Source: Candidatus Parvarchaeota archaeon
GTDB lineage: Archaea > Nanobdellota > Nanobdellia > JAFCGN01
Direction: 5' to 3'
NCBI GenBank assembly: GCA_017609105.1
Contig: JAFCEQ010000009.1
Location: 1 to 45,297, forward strand
DNA length: 45,297 bases
The position numbers and the translations under genes are program-made. Positions 18,264-27,378 of this stretch are shown piece by piece. The notes under the pieces are model-generated. The model saw only the letters and a program-made list of their open reading frames with translations. It did not search any database and was not told the DNA's origin. Numbering within the stretch: position 1 is the first letter of the stretch; every line of letters begins with the position of its first letter.

Positions 18264-20153
18264 ATGAAAAAATTAGATTTTGAGAATTATTTCAAGAAAG
18301 CGTGTTATTATTCTTATAAGTATTTTAAATTTTTATCTTCTAAAAAAGAATCTTATAGTAATGAGTTTAAGAGAGCATTAGATTTTTTGAATTGGGAGTA
18401 TAATAATGAAAAAATAACTCCGCAAAAAGTTGTTGTTTTCTCAAGAGTAATGAGTTTGCTTGTTTTGTTTTTAGCTCCTTTATTTTTCTTAAATGGTTTT
18501 AGTTTTGTTAAATTCTTTCTTTTCCTCTTTCTTCCTTTCATAACCGCGCAATTCATAACTGATTACCCTAAAAACAGGAGTAGTTTAAGGAAAATAAAAT
18601 CTTTATCAGAGGTTAGTGATGTTTTATTGAATTTAGTAGTGAGTTTGAAACAAAACCCTAATCTTGAAGAAGCTTTTGCTTTTGTATCAAAGCATAATAA
18701 TGGGAAGATTGGCAGGGATTTTAAGAAAGCATTATGGAAGTGTTTGAGCGGTGGCAATACTAATTTAAGAGAAGAAATGGATAGGATTGCTGAAAAATGG
18801 GGTTATTGGAGTGAAGGATTTAAGCGTTCTCTTTTCTTAATAGAAGCGAGTTTTAGTGAGAAGGATGAGGAGAAAAGAAATAAGATGCTTGATAAAGCTC
18901 TTGAAATAACTCTTAAAGATATTGATTATCAAATGAAGGAGTACGCGAATTCATTAAAAATACCTACTCTGATATTATTTAGTTTTGGAACAGTGCTTCC
19001 TCTTCTTATTGTTTCTTTGCTTCCTCTTATTGGATTTACTAGTGGTATGAGTTTAGGCATGGGACAAGTTGTTTTTTTGTTAATTATTTCAATTATTGCA
19101 ACAATATTTTATTCTAATAATGTAATTAGGAGAAAGCCAGCAAGTTTTTCTGAAATAAAACTTCCTGAAGAAATTCCTGGATTGCCAAAAAAAAATTATT
19201 TTAAATTAAAAAACAGAACATTTAATTCAAAATTTTATTCTCTTCTTATTTCACTTATTATTTGTTCTCCAGGATTCATTTTCTTATTAGATTATTACCC
19301 TTTTATTAGATTCTCAGGTTGGTTTTGGAGGTTTTTATTAAGAACAAACACTCTTTCAATTGTTTTAGGAATTAGTGCTGGCTTAAGTTTTTATTATTGG
19401 TCTTCAAGCAAGGACAGGATTAGTTTAAGACATAAGATGAATAATATGGAGAATTCATTAATAGACACCACATATATGATAGCTTCAAGAATGAGTGAGG
19501 GAAGAAGTCCTGAAGAAAGTATTGAATGGACAGTGCGTAATACAAGCGGGGGCATGAGAGAACTTCTTAGTAAAGCAATTTCTTTAATTAAAAAAAGGAA
19601 TATGACATTAAAACAAGCGTTTTTTGATGAAAAAATTGGTGTATTAAAAAACGTGTATTCAACAAGAATTAAAACAGTGTTTTCAATTTTCATTAATTCT
19701 TGTAAAAAAGGAATAACAAGCGCGAGCCAGGTTTTGTTTAATTTAAGTAATCAATTAGGGACTATAAGATTATTAAATAAAAATTTGCGTCAAAGTTTAA
19801 GCCAATCATTAAGCATGATGTACTTGACAGCAGTGTTTTTTGCACCTTTAATTTGCGGGCTTATAGTTACGATGCAACAATTAATTGGAGATAGTTTTGC
19901 AAGAGTAAGTTATCAACTTTCAGGTGAATTCAGTTTTCTCACTTTTAGTTTTCAATCTTTTAACACTTATCTTCTTCAATTATTCATAGGATTTTATGTG
20001 ATTATATTAAACTACTTGCTTGTGAAATACACTGTAATTATTCAAAATTCTGGAGATGAACTCGTGCTTAAAGAAAAACTCAGTAAATCAATTATAACAA
20101 GCGCATTAGTATATGTTTTCAGCATAATATTGTCAAGCAAGTTTTTTCTTTAA
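18264..20153 (+). CDS. Type II secretion/T4P platform protein (FlaJ/TadC-like, duplicated T2SSF domain)
   Basis: About 630 aa, multi-TM, two repeats of T2SSF-like helical region (LSEVSDVLLNLVVSLKQNPNLEEAF and NSLIDTTYMIASRMSEGRSPEESIEW). Confidence 0.8.
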   Translation: MKKLDFENYFKKACYYSYKYFKFLSSKKESYSNEFKRALDFLNWEYNNEKITPQKVVVFSRVMSLLVLFLAPLFFLNGFSFVKFFLFLFLPFITAQFITDYPKNRSSLRKIKSLSEVSDVLLNLVVSLKQNPNLEEAFAFVSKHNNGKIGRDFKKALWKCLSGGNTNLREEMDRIAEKWGYWSEGFKRSLFLIEASFSEKDEEKRNKMLDKALEITLKDIDYQMKEYANSLKIPTLILFSFGTVLPLLIVSLLPLIGFTSGMSLGMGQVVFLLIISIIATIFYSNNVIRRKPASFSEIKLPEEIPGLPKKNYFKLKNRTFNSKFYSLLISLIICSPGFIFLLDYYPFIRFSGWFWRFLLRTNTLSIVLGISAGLSFYYWSSSKDRISLRHKMNNMENSLIDTTYMIASRMSEGRSPEESIEWTVRNTSGGMRELLSKAISLIKKRNMTLKQAFFDEKIGVLKNVYSTRIKTVFSIFINSCKKGITSASQVLFNLSNQLGTIRLLNKNLRQSLSQSLSMMYLTAVFFAPLICGLIVTMQQLIGDSFARVSYQLSGEFSFLTFSFQSFNTYLLQLFIGFYVIILNYLLVKYTVIIQNSGDELVLKEKLSKSIITSALVYVFSIILSSKFFL

Positions 20154-20170
20154 TTAAGAAAAAACTTTTT

Positions 20171-20581
20171 TTACTTGAAAAAGAGTGTGAGATTCTTATC
20201 TTGTATTATATCACCATAATAAATTGTTATAGTGTAAGTTCCTTCGGATAAATTAAGATTATTTAAGATATTGTTTTCAGTGCATAAAACCCCTATTTCT
20301 CTTTTCCATTCTAAGGAAAGGCAATTAGTTTCGTTTTGAATAATAAGATAAGTTTTTTTAGGTATTTTAACTAAAACAGTGTCCCAAGAATTCATTGAAT
20401 TCCCGTATTTTAAGTCATCCATTTTTGAAAAAATTGTTTGAGCATCATTCCTGAAATCATTGCTAACAAGATTATCATTAAAAACATTAATTATGGAATA
20501 AGAAATTGTCAGGATAACAGTCATTAAGAATATGATTAAAAGATATCGTAAAGGTTCGCCTTCAACTGCTTTTTTATTCAT
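20171..20581 (-). CDS. Pilin-like secreted protein (class III signal peptide-like N-terminus)
   Basis: MNKKAVEGEPLRYLLIIFLMTVILTISY. Confidence 0.65.
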   Translation of the reverse strand: MNKKAVEGEPLRYLLIIFLMTVILTISYSIINVFNDNLVSNDFRNDAQTIFSKMDDLKYGNSMNSWDTVLVKIPKKTYLIIQNETNCLSLEWKREIGVLCTENNILNNLNLSEGTYTITIYYGDIIQDKNLTLFFK

Positions 20582-20624
20582 TAGAAAAACCTTTTAAAAA
20601 TTAAAAAAAAAATTTATTAAAAAA

Positions 20625-20804
20625 TTAACCTGTTATGTTTGTAACATTGGTTGTTACTGTGTCATTAATAAATCCAAGATTCTGGCTTATACCTAAGTTA
20701 ACAACTCCTACAACATCAAGGATTATAGCTAATGCAAGTGCTGCTACAAGAACAATAATGACATATTTTAAAGGTAATCCTTCAACTGCTTTTTTATTTT
20801 TCAT
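20625..20804 (-). CDS. Small pilin-like protein, 59 aa (below the ORF-track cutoff)
   Basis: Manual translation MKNKKAVEGLPLKYVIIVLVAALALAIILDVVGVVNLGISQNLGFINDTVTTNVTNITG; N-terminus parallels the 20171-20581 protein. Confidence 0.75.
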   Translation of the reverse strand: MKNKKAVEGLPLKYVIIVLVAALALAIILDVVGVVNLGISQNLGFINDTVTTNVTNITG

Positions 20805-20916
20805 AAAAACTAATTAACAAAATACAATATTTAAATTATTCGTTATAATAATTATTTTCATAATTAATTATTTTTTTTAATTAATTTTTTTAACAGAATT
20901 TGCGGTTTTATTATTT

Positions 20917-22821
20917 TTAAGTTCTTTTTTTTGGTTTGTTCACTGCGTACAAGAAACCAATAGTGATGCCTATGAAAAGCATAATAGCTTGAATGAATAA
21001 TTGATTCTTATTCGCTTCGCAAGTTATTGGTTTAATAATATAGTTTTCATTCGGAGGGTTAAGCTCATTATTTGAGTTAAGCATTGCTTGAATTATTGCA
21101 GTAGAAATCTTAGAATATTGTTTTGCATAATTAAGGAATACAAGAGCTTGTGCTGGCGCTGTTTCATTAAAAGCATTAGCGTATTCAAGATAACTGATTG
21201 CAAGAAGAGGGATTAAACCATTTTCTTCCGCGCTTTTAATAGAAATCTCCACATCAATTATATCATCATTTATTTTATTTGAAAGCGTTTCATTCGTTAA
21301 ACCTCTTGTTTCCATAGCAAGGTTTGCTTCTGCTTTTGCTTCCACTGCTTCAAACAAAGCGTACGCGTAATCTTGTTTTGAAAAAGCTTCATTAGCGCTC
21401 TCAAGATGGTTTTCTGCTTCTGTTAAAAAAGCATTATTACTAACTGTTTTAGCATAAGCTATTGTATTGCTTGCTTCTGAAATTCTTTTTAAAGAGAGTT
21501 CTCTTAATCTCGTGTTATTAAAAGTGATATTCATATCTCCTTTGAAAAAGCTTGTTAAATTCGCCCATTCATTAGCAGTTAATATTCTTACTTGAGAAAA
21601 GGAAGCATAATAAATAGCAGAAGAATAATCTTTATTATAATAATCCTTGTACGCGTTATCAAGCATTTTCTCTGCTTCCATTATCCTGTTTATTGCTACA
21701 ACAATTGATTCAACATCGTTTATGTCATCAAAGATTCTTGTTTGAAGAAAATCAGTTTGCGTTATTGTTATGTTTTCTTTTAATTCATCAAGCATTTTTT
21801 CAATAAATAAGATGTTTTCAGAAGAATAATAATTCAACAAGTTCTCTGCGTAAGTTGAGAATACTAATGAATTTACTGCAAAACTTGCTCCAGAATAATA
21901 GGATTCATCTTCATAGAATTTTTTTGCATTATTCAGTTTTTCTTCAGAAGTGTTAAGCAAGGCATTCATTTCCTGTGATTGCGAGTAAGATAATTTCATA
22001 GAGGAAATGTTTTCGCTAAGAATTTGAAGTTTGGTTTCAGATTTTTCAATCAAATCCTCGCACATGTTTTTCATTGTTTTTGAATAAAGTTGTTTATCAA
22101 TTTTTTTTGTTTTTTTCTGTTTTATGATTTCATAATTTGTAGCATGCTTAAAAGCGTCTTCAATTGTTCTAACAGGAACAACAGTTAAATTCCAATGCTC
22201 TTTTGAATAAGCAACTAAATCTATTGGAACCATTTGAGTTTCTTTAACTAAAGGCACTTGAGACAAAATAGTTGTTTTCTCAACATAAACAGTTTCTTGT
22301 CCTGTAGGAATAATCATCACATCAGCTCCTTCTTTTGAAGCAGCTTCTGCTTTTGCAAGAAGACCTCCAACAGAACCAATAGTTCCATCAGGATTTATTG
22401 TGCCTGTTATCATTACATTAGAGCCAACAGAAATATTTGTGAGCGCTGCTAAAGTAGCAACAGTCATTGCTGCACCAGCGCTTGGACCTCCAATCATTGG
22501 GAATTGTCCTCTAATCACGTAAAAAAAATCATATTTACTGCAATCAATGCCTAAAATATCGCAACTAACTTCTTGGCTTAATCTCGCGCTTGCTTGAGTA
22601 TCAATTTCTGTAAGAGGCATTGTATCAACAAAAACTCTTCCATTCCCATTTGTTACTTCAACTGTTAAATCAGCGGCAACGCCTTCCTCGCCTTTTCCTG
22701 TTTGTCTTACTCCAAGAATCTTAATATTAACTTTTCTAAGTTCTTGCGCTTTGGCAAATGAGAAAGCAAAAACAATAAATGCTAATAATAAAAAAATCTT
22801 TATTGTTTTAGTATTTTTCAT
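20917..22821 (-). CDS. Secreted, membrane-anchored S16 (Lon-like) serine protease lacking an AAA+ domain
   Basis: Signal peptide; GGPSAGAAMTVA (Ser) and GGLLAKAEAA (Lys); helical repeat region; C-terminal TM. Confidence 0.88.
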   Translation of the reverse strand: MKNTKTIKIFLLLAFIVFAFSFAKAQELRKVNIKILGVRQTGKGEEGVAADLTVEVTNGNGRVFVDTMPLTEIDTQASARLSQEVSCDILGIDCSKYDFFYVIRGQFPMIGGPSAGAAMTVATLAALTNISVGSNVMITGTINPDGTIGSVGGLLAKAEAASKEGADVMIIPTGQETVYVEKTTILSQVPLVKETQMVPIDLVAYSKEHWNLTVVPVRTIEDAFKHATNYEIIKQKKTKKIDKQLYSKTMKNMCEDLIEKSETKLQILSENISSMKLSYSQSQEMNALLNTSEEKLNNAKKFYEDESYYSGASFAVNSLVFSTYAENLLNYYSSENILFIEKMLDELKENITITQTDFLQTRIFDDINDVESIVVAINRIMEAEKMLDNAYKDYYNKDYSSAIYYASFSQVRILTANEWANLTSFFKGDMNITFNNTRLRELSLKRISEASNTIAYAKTVSNNAFLTEAENHLESANEAFSKQDYAYALFEAVEAKAEANLAMETRGLTNETLSNKINDDIIDVEISIKSAEENGLIPLLAISYLEYANAFNETAPAQALVFLNYAKQYSKISTAIIQAMLNSNNELNPPNENYIIKPITCEANKNQLFIQAIMLFIGITIGFLYAVNKPKKRT

Positions 22822-22981
22822 TATTCATCGCCAAAAATAATTTTTTGCATTAATCAAGTCATGATTATGTTTTTAATCAATTATTTTTTAATCATTCATT
22901 TTTAATTATTCTTTATTTCTAATTATTCTTTTATTATTTAATATTGTTTTCTATTTCAATGTGTTTTAGAAATTTTAATGA

Positions 22982-23070
22982 ACGGTCAGTGATCACCTCC
23001 TAATCCGTCATAGGAATTAATGCTTTAAAGCATTATTAGTCCTAGGATCACGCCAATCAGCATCATCCCG
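22982..23070 (-). ncRNA. Candidate structured small RNA, box C/D-like, strand tentative
   Basis: GC-rich island in AT-rich spacer; minus-strand ATGATGC (23060-23066), ATGACGG (23005-23011), CTGA (22986-22989); 18-nt perfect palindrome 23018-23035; no ORF. Confidence 0.5.
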
Positions 23071-23132
23071 CTTCATTAATTATTTCAATATTTGTTTTAT
23101 TTTTAAACTTTTATTTTAAAAAATTTTTTTAA

Positions 23133-23675
23133 TTATAATTCTTTTTCATTTAATTCTTTTATTGATTCTAATTCTGTTAATAATGAATCAAGCGTGAGAA
23201 CAAAAGAATCAAAAGTTATTTTAGAGGATTTTTTTTCAATATCCTTAAGTGTGATTATTTTTTTACTTTTTGAAAGCACTTGTTCATTTTTAAAAAACTC
23301 CCAAAACATTGGTAAGAATTCTTTTTTTAAATAATTTTTAAGAAAAACAAAAGAATCAATATTATCTTTTTTTGGCTTTAATTTAGTTAATTCTTTTAGT
23401 ATTAATGCGTCCTCACACTTATTGTTGTTAATTTTTTTATATAAGATTTCATCAATTTTTTTAATATCATAACCTTTTAAAGCATAAGAAAAAAGAACAG
23501 AAAATCTTAGAAACTTATTTTTAAAAACATCATCTTCAGAAACTAAAAGATAAAACACGTTTGAGTTAGCAGAATAATACTGCAAATCCTCATGAATTCT
23601 TTGCAAATTATTGCGTTTTTCTTTAAAGATATAATTAGAATCTTTAATTACATTGTTCAAATTTGTTTTATCCAT
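23133..23675 (-). CDS. Hypothetical helical protein
   Basis: 180 aa ORF, K/E/L-rich. Confidence 0.6.
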   Translation of the reverse strand: MDKTNLNNVIKDSNYIFKEKRNNLQRIHEDLQYYSANSNVFYLLVSEDDVFKNKFLRFSVLFSYALKGYDIKKIDEILYKKINNNKCEDALILKELTKLKPKKDNIDSFVFLKNYLKKEFLPMFWEFFKNEQVLSKSKKIITLKDIEKKSSKITFDSFVLTLDSLLTELESIKELNEKEL

Positions 23676-23747
23676 AAAAATATTGAAGAAATAACTATTT
23701 AAAAAAATTTCTATAAATAACTACTAAATAGTAAAAACAATAGCATT

Positions 23748-24275
23748 TTATGGTTTTTTCCAATGTATTTCATAATAAGTTATGTCTCCTTCGTCATCAA
23801 CAATTCCTATTAATAGTTTTTTTCTAACACTATGAGCAACTCTATTCATTGCAGCGAATTTTCTCCAATCAAAACTTTCAGCTTCACTAACAGCAAAGAG
23901 TATCCATGGTGCGTGCGTTTTTCCTGGTTCGCCTCCTCTATCATACACTCTGAAATCTGCTCCGTATTTGAAAGCTGTTTTTGTTATGTATCCCCTGCTT
24001 CTTATGTCTTTATAAACAAGATATCTTATGTAAAATCTTGGTTCTATTCTTGTTGCTCTGCGAATAAAACTTTTTGTTGTTAGTGGTTTTTTTTTGAAAT
24101 CAATGATTTCAATCTTGTTTTTTTCCATTAAATAAAGTGCTTCTATTAAACTAAGAATGAGTTTTTTATTTTCTAATACTCCGAATTTTCCACGATTGTA
24201 AATAGAACTTGCTGTTTTTTCATCATCAATTACTACTTTTTTCTTAATGAGCATGCCTTTTGGTTTTTTAGTCAT
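23748..24275 (-). CDS. endA: tRNA-splicing endonuclease EndA
   Basis: FRVYDRGGEPGKTHAPWILFAVSE ... AHSVRKKLLIGIVDDEG with catalytic Y, H, K. Confidence 0.94.
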   Translation of the reverse strand: MTKKPKGMLIKKKVVIDDEKTASSIYNRGKFGVLENKKLILSLIEALYLMEKNKIEIIDFKKKPLTTKSFIRRATRIEPRFYIRYLVYKDIRSRGYITKTAFKYGADFRVYDRGGEPGKTHAPWILFAVSEAESFDWRKFAAMNRVAHSVRKKLLIGIVDDEGDITYYEIHWKKP

Positions 24276-24335
24276 AAAAAATGTTAAAACAAGAATTGAT
24301 TTAAAAGTTTGCCTTTTTAACTATTATTAATTGTT

Positions 24336-25559
24336 TTAAACTCTTTTCTTCCACTCATCTAATTCTTTATTGTCTTTAACAATATTCATTTTTGGAATTT
24401 CCGGCACTTTCACTTCATTTTTTGAATAAGGATATTCTTTATTCTCCTTGTATAAAAAATAAATTATTATTCCAAGCACTATTAATGACATGATTAATAT
24501 GGTTCCGTAAAACCATTTTGTTTTTGTCATGTTTATGAAAGCGCCTGTTATCTTATTCGCATCTCTTACTTTAACATTTAATACTCCTGAAATAAGTGCG
24601 TTATCGCTTCTCTCACTAAATAATTCGTATTTTAATAAGTGAGTTCCAAGAACTTGAGGTGTTAATTCAAAATATATGTTTGCTTCTTCTCCTGGATTTA
24701 ATAAGAATTCTTTTGTTAAAACATAATCTTGGTTGAGCAAGGTTGGTTCTTCAAACCATGAATCAGGCAAAGTAAGTTTAAGAACATAGTTTTCAATGAA
24801 CTCATTATTATTTTTTATATAAAAAGAAGGTGTTAGTGTTTTGCTTAAACCAATATTTTCACTTGTTGTGCTGTGAAACACTATTTCATTGTTTGTTCTG
24901 TGATAAATTCCTAAACTTGAACTTATGTTTTCGCAATTCCAATTATATGTTGAGCATGCTTTTAACTTGAATTCATAAACTCCGTCTTTTAATTCTTCTG
25001 GTATTTTCACGGATAAAACCATTTTTTTTGTTTCCATTGGTTCAACATCTATGTAATCCTTTGGGAGATTGTATACTTGTATGTTATAATCTTCAAGAAT
25101 TATTCTTTCTTTTTCACTTCCAATATTTGTTATGCTCAAATTGTAATTAATTATTTCTCCTGGTATTGCAGTTTGTTCTAAGGGTTCTAAATTTAAAATA
25201 AATTGTCTGAGCAAGGGTTTTACAATTATTGCAATGCTTTTTTGAAGCGTTGTGCTTTTATCATCGCTTAAGTAAACATTTAAATTATAATTTCCTTCTT
25301 TTTCAGGAACTCTTACATAAAAAGTATATGTTTTTTCTCCTCCAATTGTTTTAATTAATTCTGATTTATACTTTTTGAAATTTATTTCTAATTCAGGAAA
25401 AAAATATTTTTCTTCATTTGAAAAAACAGATACATTAATTTTAGCTAAATCTCCTGGTTCATAAATTTCTTTATCAAGATTAATGCTCGTAATTATTGTG
25501 CTCGCCTTAACTAATGAAAAAGAAATTAAAATTAAGAAAACCAATGATAGTTTTTTCAT
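24336..25559 (-). CDS. Secreted Ig-like/CARDB-type surface protein with C-terminal TM
   Basis: Signal peptide; repeated beta-domain motifs (EPGDLAKINVSV, IPGEIINYNLSITNIGSEKE); C-terminal TM. Confidence 0.7.
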   Translation of the reverse strand: MKKLSLVFLILISFSLVKASTIITSINLDKEIYEPGDLAKINVSVFSNEEKYFFPELEINFKKYKSELIKTIGGEKTYTFYVRVPEKEGNYNLNVYLSDDKSTTLQKSIAIIVKPLLRQFILNLEPLEQTAIPGEIINYNLSITNIGSEKERIILEDYNIQVYNLPKDYIDVEPMETKKMVLSVKIPEELKDGVYEFKLKACSTYNWNCENISSSLGIYHRTNNEIVFHSTTSENIGLSKTLTPSFYIKNNNEFIENYVLKLTLPDSWFEEPTLLNQDYVLTKEFLLNPGEEANIYFELTPQVLGTHLLKYELFSERSDNALISGVLNVKVRDANKITGAFINMTKTKWFYGTILIMSLIVLGIIIYFLYKENKEYPYSKNEVKVPEIPKMNIVKDNKELDEWKKRV

Positions 25560-25642
25560 AAATATTAATCCAATAAACTCTCTTTTTAAATATTACTTTA
25601 TGAAAAAGCATATTTTTTAAGAATAAGTTTTTTTAGTTTATT

Positions 25643-26755
25643 TCACTTGATTTTAAGATTTTTTAATAAAAATCTGAATTTCAATTTCTTGTTTAAGAAT
25701 GCTTTGTGAAAGAGTTCTTGAAGCATGAAATCATAGTTCTTCATTTCTAATGTTTTCTCATCTTGCATTGTTTTTTTTATTTCATTAAAAATTATTTCAT
25801 AATCCTTATTATTCATGTTCATTAAGTCAGCTCTTAGTTTATGCAGGATTCTAAGATTTAAAAGATAGTTTTCTTTTAAAGGAATCTCATAATTTTCTCT
25901 TAAGAATTCAGAGCTAAACTCTTCTTCTTCATACGCTTTTTTTATTGCAGACATAATTATTTCAGAGGATTTTAAAGAAATGCTCATAGAAGAACCTGTT
26001 AATGGATTATAAAAGCCTCCTGCTTCTCCTAAGTAAATAATTCTGTTTCTTGATAAAATGCTTGGTTGTTCAAGAGGAACTTTAAAAACATATTTTTTTA
26101 AAGGATTTACATCAAAATAATTAAGGAATTCATTGAATTTCTCGTCATCAGCTTTTCTTGTGAAATATCCTATGCATGCTTTATTATCATTTAATGGGAT
26201 TATCCACGCGTATGGAATTTCTGTTAAATCTTTATCAAAAAAATAAGTGATGTAATCCCTGTTTTCATTAAAAGTGCAGATTGCTTGTTGTATTTCAAGC
26301 TTGTTTTCTGTTTCATTTAATTTATCAAAAATAATTAAATCTGTTGAAAATTTTATTTCATTTGTTTTACCGTATGCTTTGTCTGCAATAACATATTTTT
26401 TTATTTTATTTCCGAAATAATATGTTGCTCCTTTTTCTTCAGCCAATTTTTGGTAAATATTATTAAGCTTGTTTTCATCAATAACGCATAATGGTTTTGA
26501 GAGTTTGAGATTTAATTCTTTTTTTCCTAAAAAAATTTTGAATTTCTGAATCTTTTTTATAGTTATTGAATCCATCTTCTCTTTTCCTATGAAATCTTGA
26601 AAAGAAGAATCCAAGAGAGAAATTTTGAAATCTTTTTCAATGTTTTCTTTTGGGTGTATAATCATTGGTGAAAAACCGGCACGCGCTAATTGGAATGCAA
26701 GATAATTTGTTATAAAATTATCACCAACAAGCACAGGGTTTTTAGCATTCTCCAT
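25643..26755 (-). CDS. FAD-dependent oxidoreductase, geranylgeranyl-reductase-like, with degenerate N-terminal nucleotide-binding motif
   Basis: IIYLGEAGGFYNPLTGSSMSISLKS, YAWIIPLNDNKACIGYF; N-term VLVGDNFITNYLAFQLARAGF. Confidence 0.65.
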   Translation of the reverse strand: MENAKNPVLVGDNFITNYLAFQLARAGFSPMIIHPKENIEKDFKISLLDSSFQDFIGKEKMDSITIKKIQKFKIFLGKKELNLKLSKPLCVIDENKLNNIYQKLAEEKGATYYFGNKIKKYVIADKAYGKTNEIKFSTDLIIFDKLNETENKLEIQQAICTFNENRDYITYFFDKDLTEIPYAWIIPLNDNKACIGYFTRKADDEKFNEFLNYFDVNPLKKYVFKVPLEQPSILSRNRIIYLGEAGGFYNPLTGSSMSISLKSSEIIMSAIKKAYEEEEFSSEFLRENYEIPLKENYLLNLRILHKLRADLMNMNNKDYEIIFNEIKKTMQDEKTLEMKNYDFMLQELFHKAFLNKKLKFRFLLKNLKIK

Positions 26756-26871
26756 GTATTGTAGTGTTTTGTGCTTATTTAAATAATTTATTAATGTTTA
26801 TTTCAATATCTCTTGAATATAGTTTTTTTTAATAATTATTAAAGAATTTATAAAAAATTTTTTTAGAAAAC

Positions 26872-27090
26872 TTAATACAAATTATTTTTGAGTAAGCTTT
26901 CAATTACTTCATACGCTTTTTCAACATTCAAGTTATCAATGTTCTCTGCAAACCTTGAGAGTTTGTATAAGTATTCAGGGTGTTTGCGAATAACCCACCC
27001 GTATTCAGCAAGATTTATTTTATTATAAGCATAAAGCATTGATAAAACTTTTTTTCCTAATTCTGCTTGTTTTTCAAATTTTTCTTCCAT
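26872..27090 (-). CDS. Hypothetical small protein
   Basis: 72 aa ORF in a plausible intergenic position. Confidence 0.5.
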   Translation of the reverse strand: MEEKFEKQAELGKKVLSMLYAYNKINLAEYGWVIRKHPEYLYKLSRFAENIDNLNVEKAYEVIESLLKNNLY

Positions 27091-27192
27091 AATTTTTTCT
27101 TTAATGATGAAACATTATAAATTCTTTTCGCAAAAACATGAATTATTTTTAATAAATTTTTTTAAAATTTTTCAGAAGATTTTAATAAAAAA

Positions 27193-27203
27193 TCTTATAA
27201 ATA
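27193..27203 (+). promoter_or_regulatory. Putative archaeal TATA box for tRNA-Lys
   Basis: cttataaatag about 22-32 nt upstream of the tRNA 5' end. Confidence 0.6.
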
Positions 27204-27224
27204 GGAAAATAAAAACTTTTTAAC

Positions 27225-27299
27225 GGGCCGTTAGCTCAGCCTGGTCAGAGCATCTGGCTCTTAACCAGAGGGTCGGGGGTTCAAATCCCTCACGGCCCA
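27225..27299 (+). tRNA. tRNA-Lys (anticodon CTT)
   Basis: GGGCCGT/ACGGCCC acceptor; anticodon arm TCTGG-CTCTTAA-CCAGA; T-arm GGGGGTTCAAATCCCTC. Confidence 0.93.
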
Positions 27300-27378
27300 C
27301 TCACTAACACTTTTTTTACACTAATACTTTTTTTATATAATAATTTTTAAAAACAGTGTTTAATGTATTAATTATAAT

